Both the position numbers and the translations under genes were made by a program. DNA of 64,000 nucleotides from positions 1-64,000 of the forward strand of contig NZ_PZJU01000002.1 in NCBI RefSeq assembly GCF_003206715.1. Reading direction: 5' to 3'. The stretch is from Salinicola peritrichatus (GTDB lineage: Bacteria; Pseudomonadota; Gammaproteobacteria; Pseudomonadales; Halomonadaceae). The notes under the pieces were generated by a model that saw nothing but the letters and a program-made list of their open reading frames with translations, searched no databases and was not told where the DNA came from. Within the stretch, counting starts at the first letter, position 1, and each line of letters opens with the position of its first letter. Positions 35,073 to 44,420 of this stretch are shown here, in pieces.

Positions 35073-35819
35073 ATGAGCAACAGTATCGCAGGCAAGGTCA
35101 TCGTCATCACCGGGGGCAGCAGCGGGCTGGGCGAAGCCACCGCGCGCCACCTCGCCGCCCACGGTGCCATCGTCGTGCTCGGCGCACGTCGTCTGGATCG
35201 TCTGCAGGCCATCGTCGATGAGATCAATACCGCTGACGGTACCGCACTGGCGATCAAGACCGACGTCACGCATCGGGAACAAGTCCAGGCACTGGTGGAT
35301 ACCGCCGTCTCGACCTATGGCAAGATCGATGTGCTGTTGAACAATGCCGGTCTCATGCAGCAGTCAGCGCTCGAGAAGTTGAAGGTCGAAGAGTGGGACA
35401 GCATGATCGACATCAACGTCAAGGGCACGCTCTACGGCATTGCCGCGGCGCTGCCGCACATGAAGTCGCAGAAATTCGGGCACGTGATCAACGTCTCGTC
35501 GGTCGCGGGTCATAAGGTCACACCGGCCGGCACCGTCTACAGCGCGACCAAGCATGCCGTGCGCGCGATCAGTGAAGGATTTCGCCAGGAGGTCAAGGAC
35601 TATAATCTGAGATCGACGATCATCTCTCCCGGCGCCGTGGATACGGAACTGCCCAGCCACATCACCGATCCGGAATCCTCGCAAGCGATCGGCAGTTTCT
35701 ACAAGGCGGCGGCCGTTCCCGCGGACTCTTTCGCGCGCGCGGTCTTTTTCGCCATCTCGCAGCCCGATGACATCGATATCAACGAAATCCTCTATCGCCC
35801 GACAGCGCAACCGCTCTGA
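35073..35819 (+). CDS. SDR-family oxidoreductase
   Basis: A 248-aa short-chain dehydrogenase: [51 protein letters not shown] with catalytic Tyr-Lys, and [14 protein letters not shown]. This pattern is like the YdfG/serine-type SDRs often found in LysR-regulated oxidoreductase clusters. ATG 35073 has AGGAG upstream; the upstream ATG 35055 lacks one. Substrate unknown. Confidence 0.87.
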   Translation: MSNSIAGKVIVITGGSSGLGEATARHLAAHGAIVVLGARRLDRLQAIVDEINTADGTALAIKTDVTHREQVQALVDTAVSTYGKIDVLLNNAGLMQQSALEKLKVEEWDSMIDINVKGTLYGIAAALPHMKSQKFGHVINVSSVAGHKVTPAGTVYSATKHAVRAISEGFRQEVKDYNLRSTIISPGAVDTELPSHITDPESSQAIGSFYKAAAVPADSFARAVFFAISQPDDIDINEILYRPTAQPL

Positions 35820-35874
35820 ACGAGCACGTCCGGCGGGCATGCATGTGCACGCCGTCCAAACAGGAGAATGTCTC

Positions 35875-36112
35875 ATGCCCCATGTCACATTGAAGCTGGC
35901 CTCGGGCCGTTCCGAACAAGTCAAGCAGCAGTTGGCCTTTCACCCGTGCGCTGGTCGATCTAGCCGGCGCGAATGAGGCACAGGTCTCGGTGGCCATCGA
36001 GGATGTCGATATCGGCGACTGGCGCCGCAGCGTATATGAACCCGAGATCGAGCCCGCGCTGCCGAATCTCTACAGGAAGCCCGGCTACAAACCCACGGAT
36101 CTGCCGGGATAG
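35875..36112 (+). pseudogene. 4-oxalocrotonate tautomerase-family gene with +1 frameshift
   Basis: The ATG at 35875 (AGGAG upstream) starts MPHVTLKLASGRSEQVKQQL. One extra T in TTT near 35938-35940 shifts the frame; removing it continues FTRALVDLAGANEAQVSVAI and ends KPGYKPTDLPG at 36112. The 238-bp length is one base over a multiple of three. Pro at position 2 after Met processing is the tautomerase catalytic base, so the enzyme would be functional without the extra base. Either recent mutation or a homopolymer sequencing error. Confidence 0.8.
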
Positions 36113-36120
36113 CGTCGCGA

Positions 36121-36579
36121 ATGAACGGCATCCTTCGTGGCCTCGTCCGGCTGGGCCTGATCGCCCTGTGGTTCGGCAGCGCTGCGCAGGCGGCCGAGCC
36201 TTCTCATGCTCCAGGAGCACCATCCATGAATATCGTTTTCGAAGTCGAGGATCAGCGGGTTACCGCCATCCTGGACGATACCCCCGTCGCCCGTGCTTTC
36301 GCGGAGATGCTACCGCTCGATCTCGAACTCAGCGACTTCGGTGGCGGCGTCGAGAAAATCGCCGACCTCCCCGCTAGCCTTCCAACGAACGATGCCCCGA
36401 GCGGCATGAAGCCGGTGGCCGGCGACATCACCTATTACTCACCTTGGGGCAATCTGGCGATCTTCCGCAAGGGCTTCAGCCATGCCAATGGACTGATCAA
36501 GCTGGGCCGGTTCACCTCGGACTTCGGCCCCATCGACCGCTCCGGGCCGGTGTCGGTTCGCATCCAGCACGAGGAGTAA
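36121..36579 (+). CDS. Cyclophilin-like fold protein, secreted
   Basis: A 152-aa protein with an N-terminal signal (GLVRLGLIALWFGSAAQA, about residues 7-24). The rest (TAILDDTPVARAFAEMLPLD, then ADLPASLPTNDAP, GDITYYSPWGNLAIF) matches the cyclophilin-like (DUF369-type) family, which has a cyclophilin fold but no proven isomerase activity. It lies 8 bp after the tautomerase and 4 bp before the DUF2255 gene, so it is clearly co-transcribed. Function unknown. Confidence 0.82.
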   Translation: MNGILRGLVRLGLIALWFGSAAQAAEPSHAPGAPSMNIVFEVEDQRVTAILDDTPVARAFAEMLPLDLELSDFGGGVEKIADLPASLPTNDAPSGMKPVAGDITYYSPWGNLAIFRKGFSHANGLIKLGRFTSDFGPIDRSGPVSVRIQHEE

Positions 36580-36583
36580 CGGC

Positions 36584-36961
36584 ATGAGCGATTGGGATCG
36601 CAATACGCTGTCACGTATCGTCGAAGCCGATGACCTTCACGTCGCGCCTTTCCGTGGAGACGGTCAGACGCCCGGCACCCCGACCTGGATCTGGGCGATC
36701 GAAGTCGACGGTGCGCTCTACGTGCGCGCTTACAACGGCACCCGCTCGCGCTGGTATCGATCCGCCCGTGACCAGGGTGCCGGCCAGATCGTCGCGGCGG
36801 GGGATCGTTACGATGTCACGTTCGAGCCGATCGACGATGCCGGTCTCAACGATCGCATCGATGCAGCCTACCGGCAAAAGTACGCAGACAGCGCCTATCT
36901 GCCAGCAATGATCGGCGAGCGGACCCGGGCCGCGACGATTCGCATCCGCCCACGCCAATAG
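36584..36961 (+). CDS. DUF2255-family protein
   Basis: A 125-aa cytosolic protein. Conserved features: DDLHVAPFRGDGQTPGTPTW, WAIEVDGALYVRAYNGTRSR, WYRSARDQGAG. This matches DUF2255, whose fold resembles flavin/F420-binding split barrels. The gene often occurs with cyclophilin-like, SDR and aldo/keto reductase genes. Function unknown. It closes the apparent oxidoreductase operon. Confidence 0.85.
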   Translation: MSDWDRNTLSRIVEADDLHVAPFRGDGQTPGTPTWIWAIEVDGALYVRAYNGTRSRWYRSARDQGAGQIVAAGDRYDVTFEPIDDAGLNDRIDAAYRQKYADSAYLPAMIGERTRAATIRIRPRQ

Positions 36962-37213
36962 GGCGACCCTCGACAAACATTGCCGTCGACTCGGATCGCC
37001 GTTACGGGACAACTCGAAGATTTGGGCAACAATAGCCGCGCTACGCCTTGTCGTTGGCATAGCAGATGTCGGGCTCTCTCCTTCACATCACCATAGGACG
37101 CCCTATCGATCAGTGCCGAGCAAGACTTCGGCTCTCTGAATTTGAGGTTTCGCAAGGCTCTGCCATAGTTGAAGCCATGGTCGACGTACGAAGTCAAACT
37201 AAACGGAGGTCAG

Positions 37214-38278
37214 ATGAAACGGTTTCTCCTGGGCATGCAGAGCGGTCTGATCGTCGCCGACGAAAGCGAAACGGGTTGGCTTAGCAGCCGCCGCTTGGAA
37301 GGCATGCAACCGACAGCTATCGCGGTCGACCCCGGCAAGCCCGGTCGCCTGTATTGCGCGACGTACAATCGTGGGTTGTGGCGCAGCGAAGACCACGGCG
37401 ACCATTGGCGTCCGATCGGCGGGCCGCTGCCCTACCACGAGCCGCACAACGGACCGGAAATTCCTTTGCTCGAGATGACGAGCGTGGCCATTGCGCCGTC
37501 ACCCAACAGCAAGCAGTGGCATGATCTCTATGTGGGGACCGAACCCAGCCGCCTGTTCCACTCGGACGATGGGGGCGATCACTGGCAAGAGTTGACCGGG
37601 ATCCAGTCGATGCCATCCAAGGCGCAATGGCAGTTTCCGCCGCGGCCTTATACCCACCATGTGCGCTGGATAAACTCCAGCCCGGAGGATAGCGCCTGCC
37701 TGTACGTCTCGATCGAATTTGGGGCGCTGCTCCGCAGCGTTGATCATGGCTCGACCTGGCACGATCGCACAGCCGATAGCCCGAAGGACGCCCATGTCCT
37801 GCTCTCTCATCCGCGCGCGCCCGGGCGGCTATACGCAGCCTGCGGAGACGGCTACATGGAGCAGGGTTATTCGTTCGGCGACAGCCGGGATGGCGGCGAT
37901 AGCTGGCATTACACGAGCGCGGGCCTGGAGGAGGAGCCTTACCTCTACGGGCTGGCCGTCAATCCGGCCGACCCCGACGATATCCGCGTGGCCGCCGCCT
38001 CCAGTCCGCGCACGGCACACGGTCGCCTCGGGTCCGCAAGCGTGTATTGCAACGTCGAACAGGGTTGGCAGCGAGATAGCGACGGCTTGCCCATCGAGGA
38101 CAGCTTTATCGCGGTTCTGGCCGCCGACCCGCAGCAACCGGGGACGTTCTATGCCCTCAATAATCACGGGGTGTTTTGTCAACGCGGGCGCGAGGAGACC
38201 TGGCAACGCATACCGCTCGATTGGGACGATGCCTATCTCGACGAGCACCCCATGTGCCTGGCGGTGCTGGATCGATGA
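37214..38278 (+). CDS. BNR/sialidase-like beta-propeller protein
   Basis: A 354-aa protein built of repeats with Asp-box-like motifs: RSEDHGDHWRPIG, HSDDGGDHWQELTG, RSVDHGSTWHDRT, DSRDGGDSWHYTS. Such 'WD40/YVTN/BNR repeat-like' proteins form propellers; catalytic sialidase residues are not evident. There is no signal peptide, so it appears cytosolic. ATG 37214 has CGGAGGTCAG upstream; the longer start at 37169 lacks support. Function unknown. Confidence 0.78.
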   Translation: MKRFLLGMQSGLIVADESETGWLSSRRLEGMQPTAIAVDPGKPGRLYCATYNRGLWRSEDHGDHWRPIGGPLPYHEPHNGPEIPLLEMTSVAIAPSPNSKQWHDLYVGTEPSRLFHSDDGGDHWQELTGIQSMPSKAQWQFPPRPYTHHVRWINSSPEDSACLYVSIEFGALLRSVDHGSTWHDRTADSPKDAHVLLSHPRAPGRLYAACGDGYMEQGYSFGDSRDGGDSWHYTSAGLEEEPYLYGLAVNPADPDDIRVAAASSPRTAHGRLGSASVYCNVEQGWQRDSDGLPIEDSFIAVLAADPQQPGTFYALNNHGVFCQRGREETWQRIPLDWDDAYLDEHPMCLAVLDR

Positions 38279-38484
38279 AGAGACAGTCCGCCCTGGAGAA
38301 CCGCTGAGTCATACGCCGTCGGGCAGCCATTTTCTGATTCGCTCGGTCAGATTGTTGCTTCTCGGCGGGGGCAATGTCTCGAGACCATGCGGCCTACGCT
38401 GACAGAACATTTGAACACACCAGCGGACTCCGAGTTTATCGTTCCCGCCTGGGCTTCGGCGAGCGGAGTCTTATCCGGGGACTC

Positions 38485-38706
38485 CTTCGGCATCGTGGCC
38501 GAAGAACTCGCGGAAAACCGCCGCCCTCTCTCACTAGCAGCACATCGCCCTTCGACTTGAAGTAGAAAAAGCCCGGCGCGCGATTCCCACTGACGCCGCG
38601 ACCATATCCAGCGTCGTGGCTTGGAAGCCGTTTCTCATGAACAGTTCCAGGCCCACTGCCACGATCCGCTTGTGCGTCTCGCGCCGCTGCGCCCGCGCCT
38701 CAATTC
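38485..38706 (-). pseudogene. TetR-family regulator remnant
   Basis: Reading the minus strand from about 38706: IEARAQRRETHKRIVAVGLE, LFMRNGFQATTLDMVAASVG, then after a shift of frame FFYFKSKGDVLL. This is the N-terminal helix-turn-helix of a TetR regulator. There is a stop before any start codon, a frameshift at about 38575, and no C-terminal ligand domain. Confidence 0.7.
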
Positions 38707-38916
38707 GTACCTACTTCTCATGGTCAAGAGGCGCTGAAGAACGACTCGGTGTCTGGAGCGCACGGGCCAACATTTCCATCGCCGCGCAAGGCTGTCGTCC
38801 CGATACGTAATTCGTTGGATTCGACCGAAGGTACAGAGCATATTTATGCGCAACAGAAGGGCCGGTCGTCAGTCCCTGTACAGTATTTCCCTTCACGCAT
38901 GGGGTGACGGTCCCCT

Positions 38917-39585
38917 TCAAATATTCAAGCCGCCAGCCACCGTGACGGAGATCCCGGTAATCTGTCTTGCTGCTGGGCTCGCCAGAAAAGCCACGGCGGC
39001 CGCCACGTCTTCCGGCATGCCGTAGCGGCCAAGAGGCGTCATGCCGCGCAGTTCGTTGGCGTGATCGCTATTGGCGGGATTCATGTCGGTATCGGTCGCT
39101 CCCGGCTGAACCAGATTCACGGTGATCTCACGAGGCCCAAGCTCGCGGGCGAGACCTCGCGTCAAGGATACTTGCGCGGATTTGGTCATTGCATACCTCG
39201 TCACGCCCGGAGAGACGATGCGATCGGCGAGAGACGAACCGATGAAGATGATACGCCCCCCCTTGCTCGAGATACGGGATGGCTGCCTGCGCGACGAGTA
39301 TGGCCGCACGCACATTGACATTCAGGAGCGCGTCGATATCGGCGAGGCTCATGTCCTCAAACGCGCCATGGTGAGCAATCCCAGCATTGTTGACGAGGAT
39401 ATCGAGGCCGCCCAGCTTTTTGGCGGCCTCCTCGGCCAAACGCTTCATGACCGCCGGATCGGCACTGTCGGCCTGAATGGCGAACCCGCACTGACCTTTT
39501 TCCTCGATCCCCCCGGACAACCTCGGCTGCGCGATCGACCGAATGCTCATAACTGATGGCCACATCCGCGCCCTTGTCCGCTAAC
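38917..39585 (-). pseudogene. SDR-family gene, multiply frameshifted and cut by IS5
   Basis: Three frames in succession give one SDR: ALADKGADVAISYEHSVDRA, then KKLGGLDILVNNAGIAHHGA (about 39440-39350), then FIGSSLADRIVSPGVTRYAM and SLTRGLARELGPREITVNLV to the stop at 38917. Its N-terminus with the glycine motif is missing because the IS5-type element begins at 39586. The order of decay cannot be told. Confidence 0.82.
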
Positions 39586-40319
39586 GCTACGCTTTGTCTG
39601 AAAAATGATGCCTTGCTAGCCTTTCCTCCATCAGGCTTGAAGGTGTAGTCATGGCAGGACGTTACGAGATTTCCGATCAGGGTTGGGCATTGATTGAAGA
39701 TATCGTTTCGCCTGATATGCCCGCGAACGTGTCCTGTCACGCCTTCACCTGAGGCTGCGGGAAGATGGCTATATGGATCTCGATACCTGGATGGCCGATT
39801 CCACCTCGATTCGAGCGACTCGCTCTGCCGCTGGTGGCGGTAAAAAGGGGGCTCTCAGGAACCGTTAGACCAAGATCCATCTGGTTTGCGATACCCATGG
39901 CGTGCCCCTGAGCTTCCTGCTATCGCCTGGTCAGCAGGCCGATTCACGCTATCTCGTTCCTGTCATGGAGCGGGATCCGCTTGCCAGGTCATACGGGACG
40001 TCCACGAAAGCGCTGCCGTCATATGCTGGCCGACCGAGGTTACGATAGTGATCGATTGCGTCGATACTGCGACCGGTACGGAATACGACCGACGATCCGA
40101 CACCGACAGATGCACCGCCGCCCCAAGCCAGGACTACCACGCCTGTTCGAACGACCGCGTTATCGGCGTCGCAATGTGATAGAGCGTCTGTTTGGCTGGA
40201 TGAAGGAAAAGCGGCGACTCTGTACTCGCTACGACAAGCTGGCGAAAAGTTACCGCGCCATGGTGACGCTGGCGTGCATCGAGCGCTGTCTGCGGATCTA
40301 TTTTTCAGACAGAGCGTAG
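39586..40319 (+). mobile_element. IS5-family insertion sequence, degenerate
   Basis: Ends are imperfect inverted repeats: CTACGCTTTGTCTGAAAAA at 39586-39604 and its complement CTACGCTCTGTCTGAAAAA at 40301-40319 (one mismatch). The 734-bp length is short for the family (usually ~850 bp or more) because of an internal deletion. No target duplication could be seen. Confidence 0.85.
39651..40319 (+). pseudogene. IS5-family transposase, inactivated
   Basis: Starts MAGRYEISDQGWALIEDIVS, then jumps after about residue 24 to HLRLREDGYMDLDTWMADST, showing a deletion of about 60 residues near 39722. A stop (TAG near 39867) follows ALRNR, then TKIHLVCDTHGVPLSFLLSP; another frameshift lies near 39970. 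The C-terminal half reads HMLADRGYDSDRLRRYCDRY and NVIERLFGWMKEKRRLCTRY. The DDE residues are all still visible (WMADS, ADRGYD, NVIE), but the enzyme cannot be made. Confidence 0.85.
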
Positions 40320-40565
40320 GCCTCTTGTTGGACCGCTTGAATGAGTCGGTTTATCCGGACACGAGCGGTGGAAGTCCTATGAGATTGTGATGTGGCCCTC
40401 TACCGATCGAAGTCTACGGTGGCGAGGCGATCTCGCGCGTGGCGGTTTCGATGAGATACGCGCACTGTGTGATCAAAATCATGCATCACGCTTAATACGA
40501 CTGCATTGACGCATATGTCAATCTACGCTAATTACAGTCGTATTGCCCTTTTGCGAGATAACCAC

Positions 40566-41513
40566 ATGATGCCTCCAGTCACTCATCACCAGGTCGACGC
40601 ACGAGGGATCAGCCTGCACGTCGTCGAACAGGGCAGCGGCCCTGCCGTGCTGTTCTGCCACGGCTTTCCAACGACTTGGTATAGCTGGCGCTCGGCAATG
40701 GAGGCAACGGCTGCGTCGGGATTTCGCGCGATTGCGCTCGACATGCGCGGATATGGTGACAGCGATGCCCCCGAGGCGGCGCATCTCTACACGGCCTTTC
40801 ACACCGTCGGCGATCTCGTCGCGGTTCTCGACTACTTTGGCATAGAGTCCACCATCCTGGTTGGACACGATTTCGGCGCGAGCATCGCCTGGAACGCCGC
40901 CATGATGAGGCCGGATCGCGTTGGGGCCGTTTTCGCCATCAGCGTCAGTTTTCGCGTACTGGGGGAAGCCAGCTTTCTCGATCAGATCAGAGCCGCCGGA
41001 AAGTCCGATTTCTACATGTTCGGGCAAATGCGCGCCGAAGCCGATGCCGAATGGGCCGATGCCGAAAGAACCATTCCCGCCTCTCTCTATTGGTTGTCAG
41101 GCGAGGCCCCAGCGGATGAACGCTGGGATCCATTCGATCCAGAAAAGAACATGCTTCGTCCAGTCGCCAATCCGCCGGAAAGTATTGCGCCCGACTATAT
41201 CGAAGAGATGATCCGCGTGTTCGGTAAGACTGGTTTCCACGCGCCACTAAACTATTACCGCTCAATCGATGATTATTTCGTGATTGCGAACCGGGCATTT
41301 TCCGGCGCCATGATCCATCAGCCCAGCTTCTTTCTCACGGGCAAGGCCGACGGCCTCAACCTTCTCCTTCAGCCGACGGAGGAATCGCTTCGCCATAGCG
41401 TACCCGGACTACGCGGCTTCGCTGAACTCGACGGCGTGGGCCATTGGCCGCAGCTAGAAGCGCCAAAATCATGCAATACGGCACTTGTCGAGTTTCTGAA
41501 AAGCTTGACTTGA
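40566..41513 (+). CDS. Alpha/beta hydrolase (epoxide hydrolase-like)
   Basis: A 315-aa hydrolase. HGFPTTWYSW (oxyanion region, ~32-41), VGHDFGASIAWN (nucleophile Asp in the elbow, ~103-114), NYYRSIDDYF in the cap domain, and GVGHWPQLEAP with the catalytic His. The Asp nucleophile with cap tyrosines fits epoxide hydrolases or haloalkane-type enzymes better than esterases. Start uncertain: ATG 40566 or 40569 (MMPPVTHHQVDARG) or the upstream ATG 40506; none has a strong RBS. It follows the IS5 remnant directly, so it may be part of the transferred segment. Confidence 0.82.
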   Translation: MMPPVTHHQVDARGISLHVVEQGSGPAVLFCHGFPTTWYSWRSAMEATAASGFRAIALDMRGYGDSDAPEAAHLYTAFHTVGDLVAVLDYFGIESTILVGHDFGASIAWNAAMMRPDRVGAVFAISVSFRVLGEASFLDQIRAAGKSDFYMFGQMRAEADAEWADAERTIPASLYWLSGEAPADERWDPFDPEKNMLRPVANPPESIAPDYIEEMIRVFGKTGFHAPLNYYRSIDDYFVIANRAFSGAMIHQPSFFLTGKADGLNLLLQPTEESLRHSVPGLRGFAELDGVGHWPQLEAPKSCNTALVEFLKSLT

Positions 41514-41648
41514 GTGGCTTATATCATGAGACCTGTACAATCGCTTCATCCCCTCCCACTGTTCTCTTCAATGGGCCGTAACTGAACACGATTTTCAGCA
41601 TGAGTTGTGAAATATCGAGGAGAACCGCTGGTTGTACCGGACACACAG

Positions 41649-42048
41649 TCAACCGAAAATTTCAGTTGCATGCATGAGGTCGGTATACTCCTTCACTTCG
41701 GCGATTTTTCCAGCTCGAATCCTGAAAATCATGTGATAGTCGTTCTCGTAAATCTTTCCAGTTTTGGTAGTGGCATAAGAGCGAATTTCAGCCGCCACGC
41801 GATCGTCTTCCGCGATCATGCCGACGACCTCCATCTTCAGCCCGCCTTGCAGCGAGGCGTAAAGGTCAATGCCAAGCCTGGGCCATTTCCGTTTTGGTCC
41901 GGGTTCCCGCATCGGCGAACAGGTGCGGCTTGCCATTGACCCACCAGGTGGCATCCTCGCTCATCATGGCAAGCACCTGGTCGATGGCGGATCGTTCGAA
42001 GTGGCCGCAGAACGTTTCGACCATGCGCTTGTTGTCCTGAATGCTCAT
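41649..42048 (-). pseudogene. SnoaL/ketosteroid-isomerase-like (NTF2 fold) gene, frameshifted
   Basis: From ATG 42048: MSIQDNKRMVETFCGHFERS, then MMSEDATWWVNGKPHLFADA and TKTEMAQAW, after which one extra base (about 41875) shifts the frame; it continues GIDLYASLQGGLKMEVVGMI and ends at 41649 with YTDLMHATEIFG. The length of 400 bp is one over a multiple of three. It is the third gene downstream of the TetR-divergent set. Confidence 0.78.
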
Positions 42049-42097
42049 CTGGCGTCCTCTTTCAATGTCGGATGCTGCATGGGCACACAAGAAAGAC

Positions 42098-43114
42098 CTA
42101 AGGATTCCGATCACTGGGTCGGTTCAAAAGCCACCCCGGATATTCGATAGGCAGTTGGCTGACGGCGTCGAGCTCGGTCATGTCACTGTCATCCAGTTGC
42201 ACCTCGGTCGCTCGAACGTTTTCAGCCAACTGCTCGACACGCTTCGCGCCGATGATGACGCTCGACACGGCCGATTGCTTCAGCAGCCAGGCGATGGAAA
42301 CCTGCGCCGGACTGCAACCATGCTTTTGCGCGACGTCTCTCAGGACCGGGATCAGCACCGAACCGCGCGACCGGTCGATCGGCGGAAAATCCAGCTCCGT
42401 CCGCCGGCCGCCAACGCTGTCGCCGTCATCCGCATATTTGCCGGTCAGATAGCCGCCCGCCAGCGGGCTCCACACCATGAGGCCGACGCATTCGGAGGCA
42501 AGCATCGGCATGATCTCGCGTTCGATATCGCGACCCACGAGCGTGTAATAGGCTTGCAGCGAGATGATCGGCGCCAGGTTTCGCGCGCGCCCGATGCCAA
42601 GCGCCTTCATGATCTGCCAGGCGGCCCAGTTCGAAAGGCCGACATAGCGAACGTCGCCTGCCCGAACGAGCGTGTCGAGCGCTTCCAGCGTTTCCTCGAT
42701 CGGCGTCGCGGGATCGAATTCGTGGATCTGATAGAGATCGATATAGCCCAGGCCGAGCCGCGCCATGCTGGCGCGGCACTGACTGAGAATATGCCGCCGC
42801 GAGGCACCACGCCTGTTCTGATCCTCGCCCATGGGTGCCGCGACCTTGGTAGCGATCACGACATCGTCTCGCGCAACGCCCAGATTCCTGAGCGATTGGC
42901 CGAGAATTTCCTCGCTCCGACCGGCGGCATAGATGTTCGCCGTGTCGATGAAGTTGATGCCCGCATCGAGCGCGGCCTTCACCAGTGCATCGGCCTCGTC
43001 CTGCCCGAGTTTTCCGACCTGGCCCCATATGCCCTCGGACCCGCCGAAGGTCATCGCGCCGAAGCACAGTTCCGATACAAACAATCCGCTCTCGCCGAGC
43101 CTTCGCATCCGCAT
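42098..43114 (-). CDS. Aldo/keto reductase
   Basis: A 338-aa NADPH-dependent TIM-barrel reductase. Motifs: LCFGAMTFGG, FIDTANIYAAGRSEEILGQ (catalytic Asp-Tyr), ATKVAAPMGED (Lys), YIDLYQIHEFDP (His) and the C-terminal SVIIGAKRVEQL (cofactor). It reduces aldehydes or ketones; quinone or methylglyoxal detoxification is typical. Part of the minus-strand set with the quinone-type oxidoreductase (43241-44275), divergent from tetR. AGAGGAC upstream of ATG 43114. Confidence 0.9.
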   Translation of the reverse strand: MRMRRLGESGLFVSELCFGAMTFGGSEGIWGQVGKLGQDEADALVKAALDAGINFIDTANIYAAGRSEEILGQSLRNLGVARDDVVIATKVAAPMGEDQNRRGASRRHILSQCRASMARLGLGYIDLYQIHEFDPATPIEETLEALDTLVRAGDVRYVGLSNWAAWQIMKALGIGRARNLAPIISLQAYYTLVGRDIEREIMPMLASECVGLMVWSPLAGGYLTGKYADDGDSVGGRRTELDFPPIDRSRGSVLIPVLRDVAQKHGCSPAQVSIAWLLKQSAVSSVIIGAKRVEQLAENVRATEVQLDDSDMTELDAVSQLPIEYPGWLLNRPSDRNP

Positions 43115-43240
43115 GTCGCGTCCTCTCTTCCCAATGGATAGGCGCCCCGTTCCTGGAAGGGCTGCTGGCCTATGCTTGCAGCCCTTGAAGTGGACGCGTT
43201 CAAACGGTAGCCGCCCGGTATCGAGAACTGGAGCCGCCTC

Positions 43241-44275
43241 TCATTGGTCGTGGGCGTCCCCGAGCCTGACGATCAGCTTGCCGCGATGGCTGCCGTCGAA
43301 CAGCCTGAAGAAAGTCGAAGGAATCTTCTCGAACCCGTCCACAAATTCTTCACTGTATTTGACTTTACCGTCGGCAACCCACGGCGCCACCTCGGCGAGG
43401 AAGTCGGGATAGCAGTCCAGATGGTTGGTGACCGAAAATCCCTGGACCTGCAGGAACCGATAGAGGAACAGATTGAGCAGACGCGGCAGATGGTCCGACC
43501 GTTTTGGCATGGTCGTGTCGCTATAGCCCGCGATCGTCCCGCCGATGACGATCTGCGCCCTCTCGTTGAAAGCGTTCATGACCGCCTCGAACATGTAATC
43601 ACCAACATTGTCGTAGAATGCGTCGATGCCGTTGGGCAGAGCGCGACTGAGCTGCTCTTCGAAATCGTCGGCCTTATAGTCGACGGTCGCGTCGAGGCCG
43701 AGCTCGACCTTGAGATAGGCGGCCTTGTCGGGCCCGCCGGCAATCCCGACGACGCGCAGCCCGCGCTGCTTGCCGATCTGCGCCGCGAGCGAGCCGACCG
43801 CCCCCGCCGCCGCGGTAACGACCAGCGTACCGCCAGGTTTCGGGTTCATGAACTTGGTCATGCCGACCCAGGCGGTAAGCCCTGTGTGTCCCAGCACACT
43901 CAAGGCTGTCGATATCGGTGCCACATTTGGATCGAGCTTTCTCAGATCCGACCCATCGGACACTGCGTGCTCCTGCCAGCCCGACCAAGTCTGAACATGG
44001 TCGCCCACCGCGAACGCAGGATTCCGACTCTCCTCGACAATGGCCACGGTCGGCCCTGACATCGGCGTGCCGACGTCGATCGGCGGCAGCTCGGATGAGC
44101 CGTTGCCCATCAGGTTGCGCTGATAAGGATCAACCGAGACCAGCGTGTTGCGAAACAGGACCTCACCGTCTTTGGGCGAGGGGATTCGCTTTTCCACCAG
44201 TTCGAAATCACTCAGTTTGGCCATGCCGTTGGGGCGGGCCGCCAACAGGATCTGACGGTTCGACGTCTTTGCCAT
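43241..44275 (-). CDS. NADP-dependent zinc-free oxidoreductase (CurA/leukotriene-reductase type)
   Basis: A 344-aa medium-chain dehydrogenase without zinc ligands. Landmarks: PKDGEVLFRNTLVSVDPYQR (N-terminal signature), VLGHTGLTAWVGM, VVTAAAGAVGSLAAQIGKQRG (cofactor), FYDNVGDYMFEAVMNAF and GGTIAGYSD. This is the alkenal/one reductase group (E. coli CurA), acting on alpha,beta-unsaturated carbonyls. ATG 44275 with GAAGGA upstream. It is divergent from the TetR gene, which likely represses it. Confidence 0.88.
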   Translation of the reverse strand: MAKTSNRQILLAARPNGMAKLSDFELVEKRIPSPKDGEVLFRNTLVSVDPYQRNLMGNGSSELPPIDVGTPMSGPTVAIVEESRNPAFAVGDHVQTWSGWQEHAVSDGSDLRKLDPNVAPISTALSVLGHTGLTAWVGMTKFMNPKPGGTLVVTAAAGAVGSLAAQIGKQRGLRVVGIAGGPDKAAYLKVELGLDATVDYKADDFEEQLSRALPNGIDAFYDNVGDYMFEAVMNAFNERAQIVIGGTIAGYSDTTMPKRSDHLPRLLNLFLYRFLQVQGFSVTNHLDCYPDFLAEVAPWVADGKVKYSEEFVDGFEKIPSTFFRLFDGSHRGKLIVRLGDAHDQ

Positions 44276-44420
44276 TTCTTTTCCTTCAGTGGTTCGATGT
44301 TCGGGGACATCGCGTGACCGCCAATGAGCCACTCACTCAGAATCGTATTATTAATTAGCGATCGATACATAAATAGCTTAACATGCTTCCGAGATGGATC
44401 AATAATTTTTGTAGCGAACG

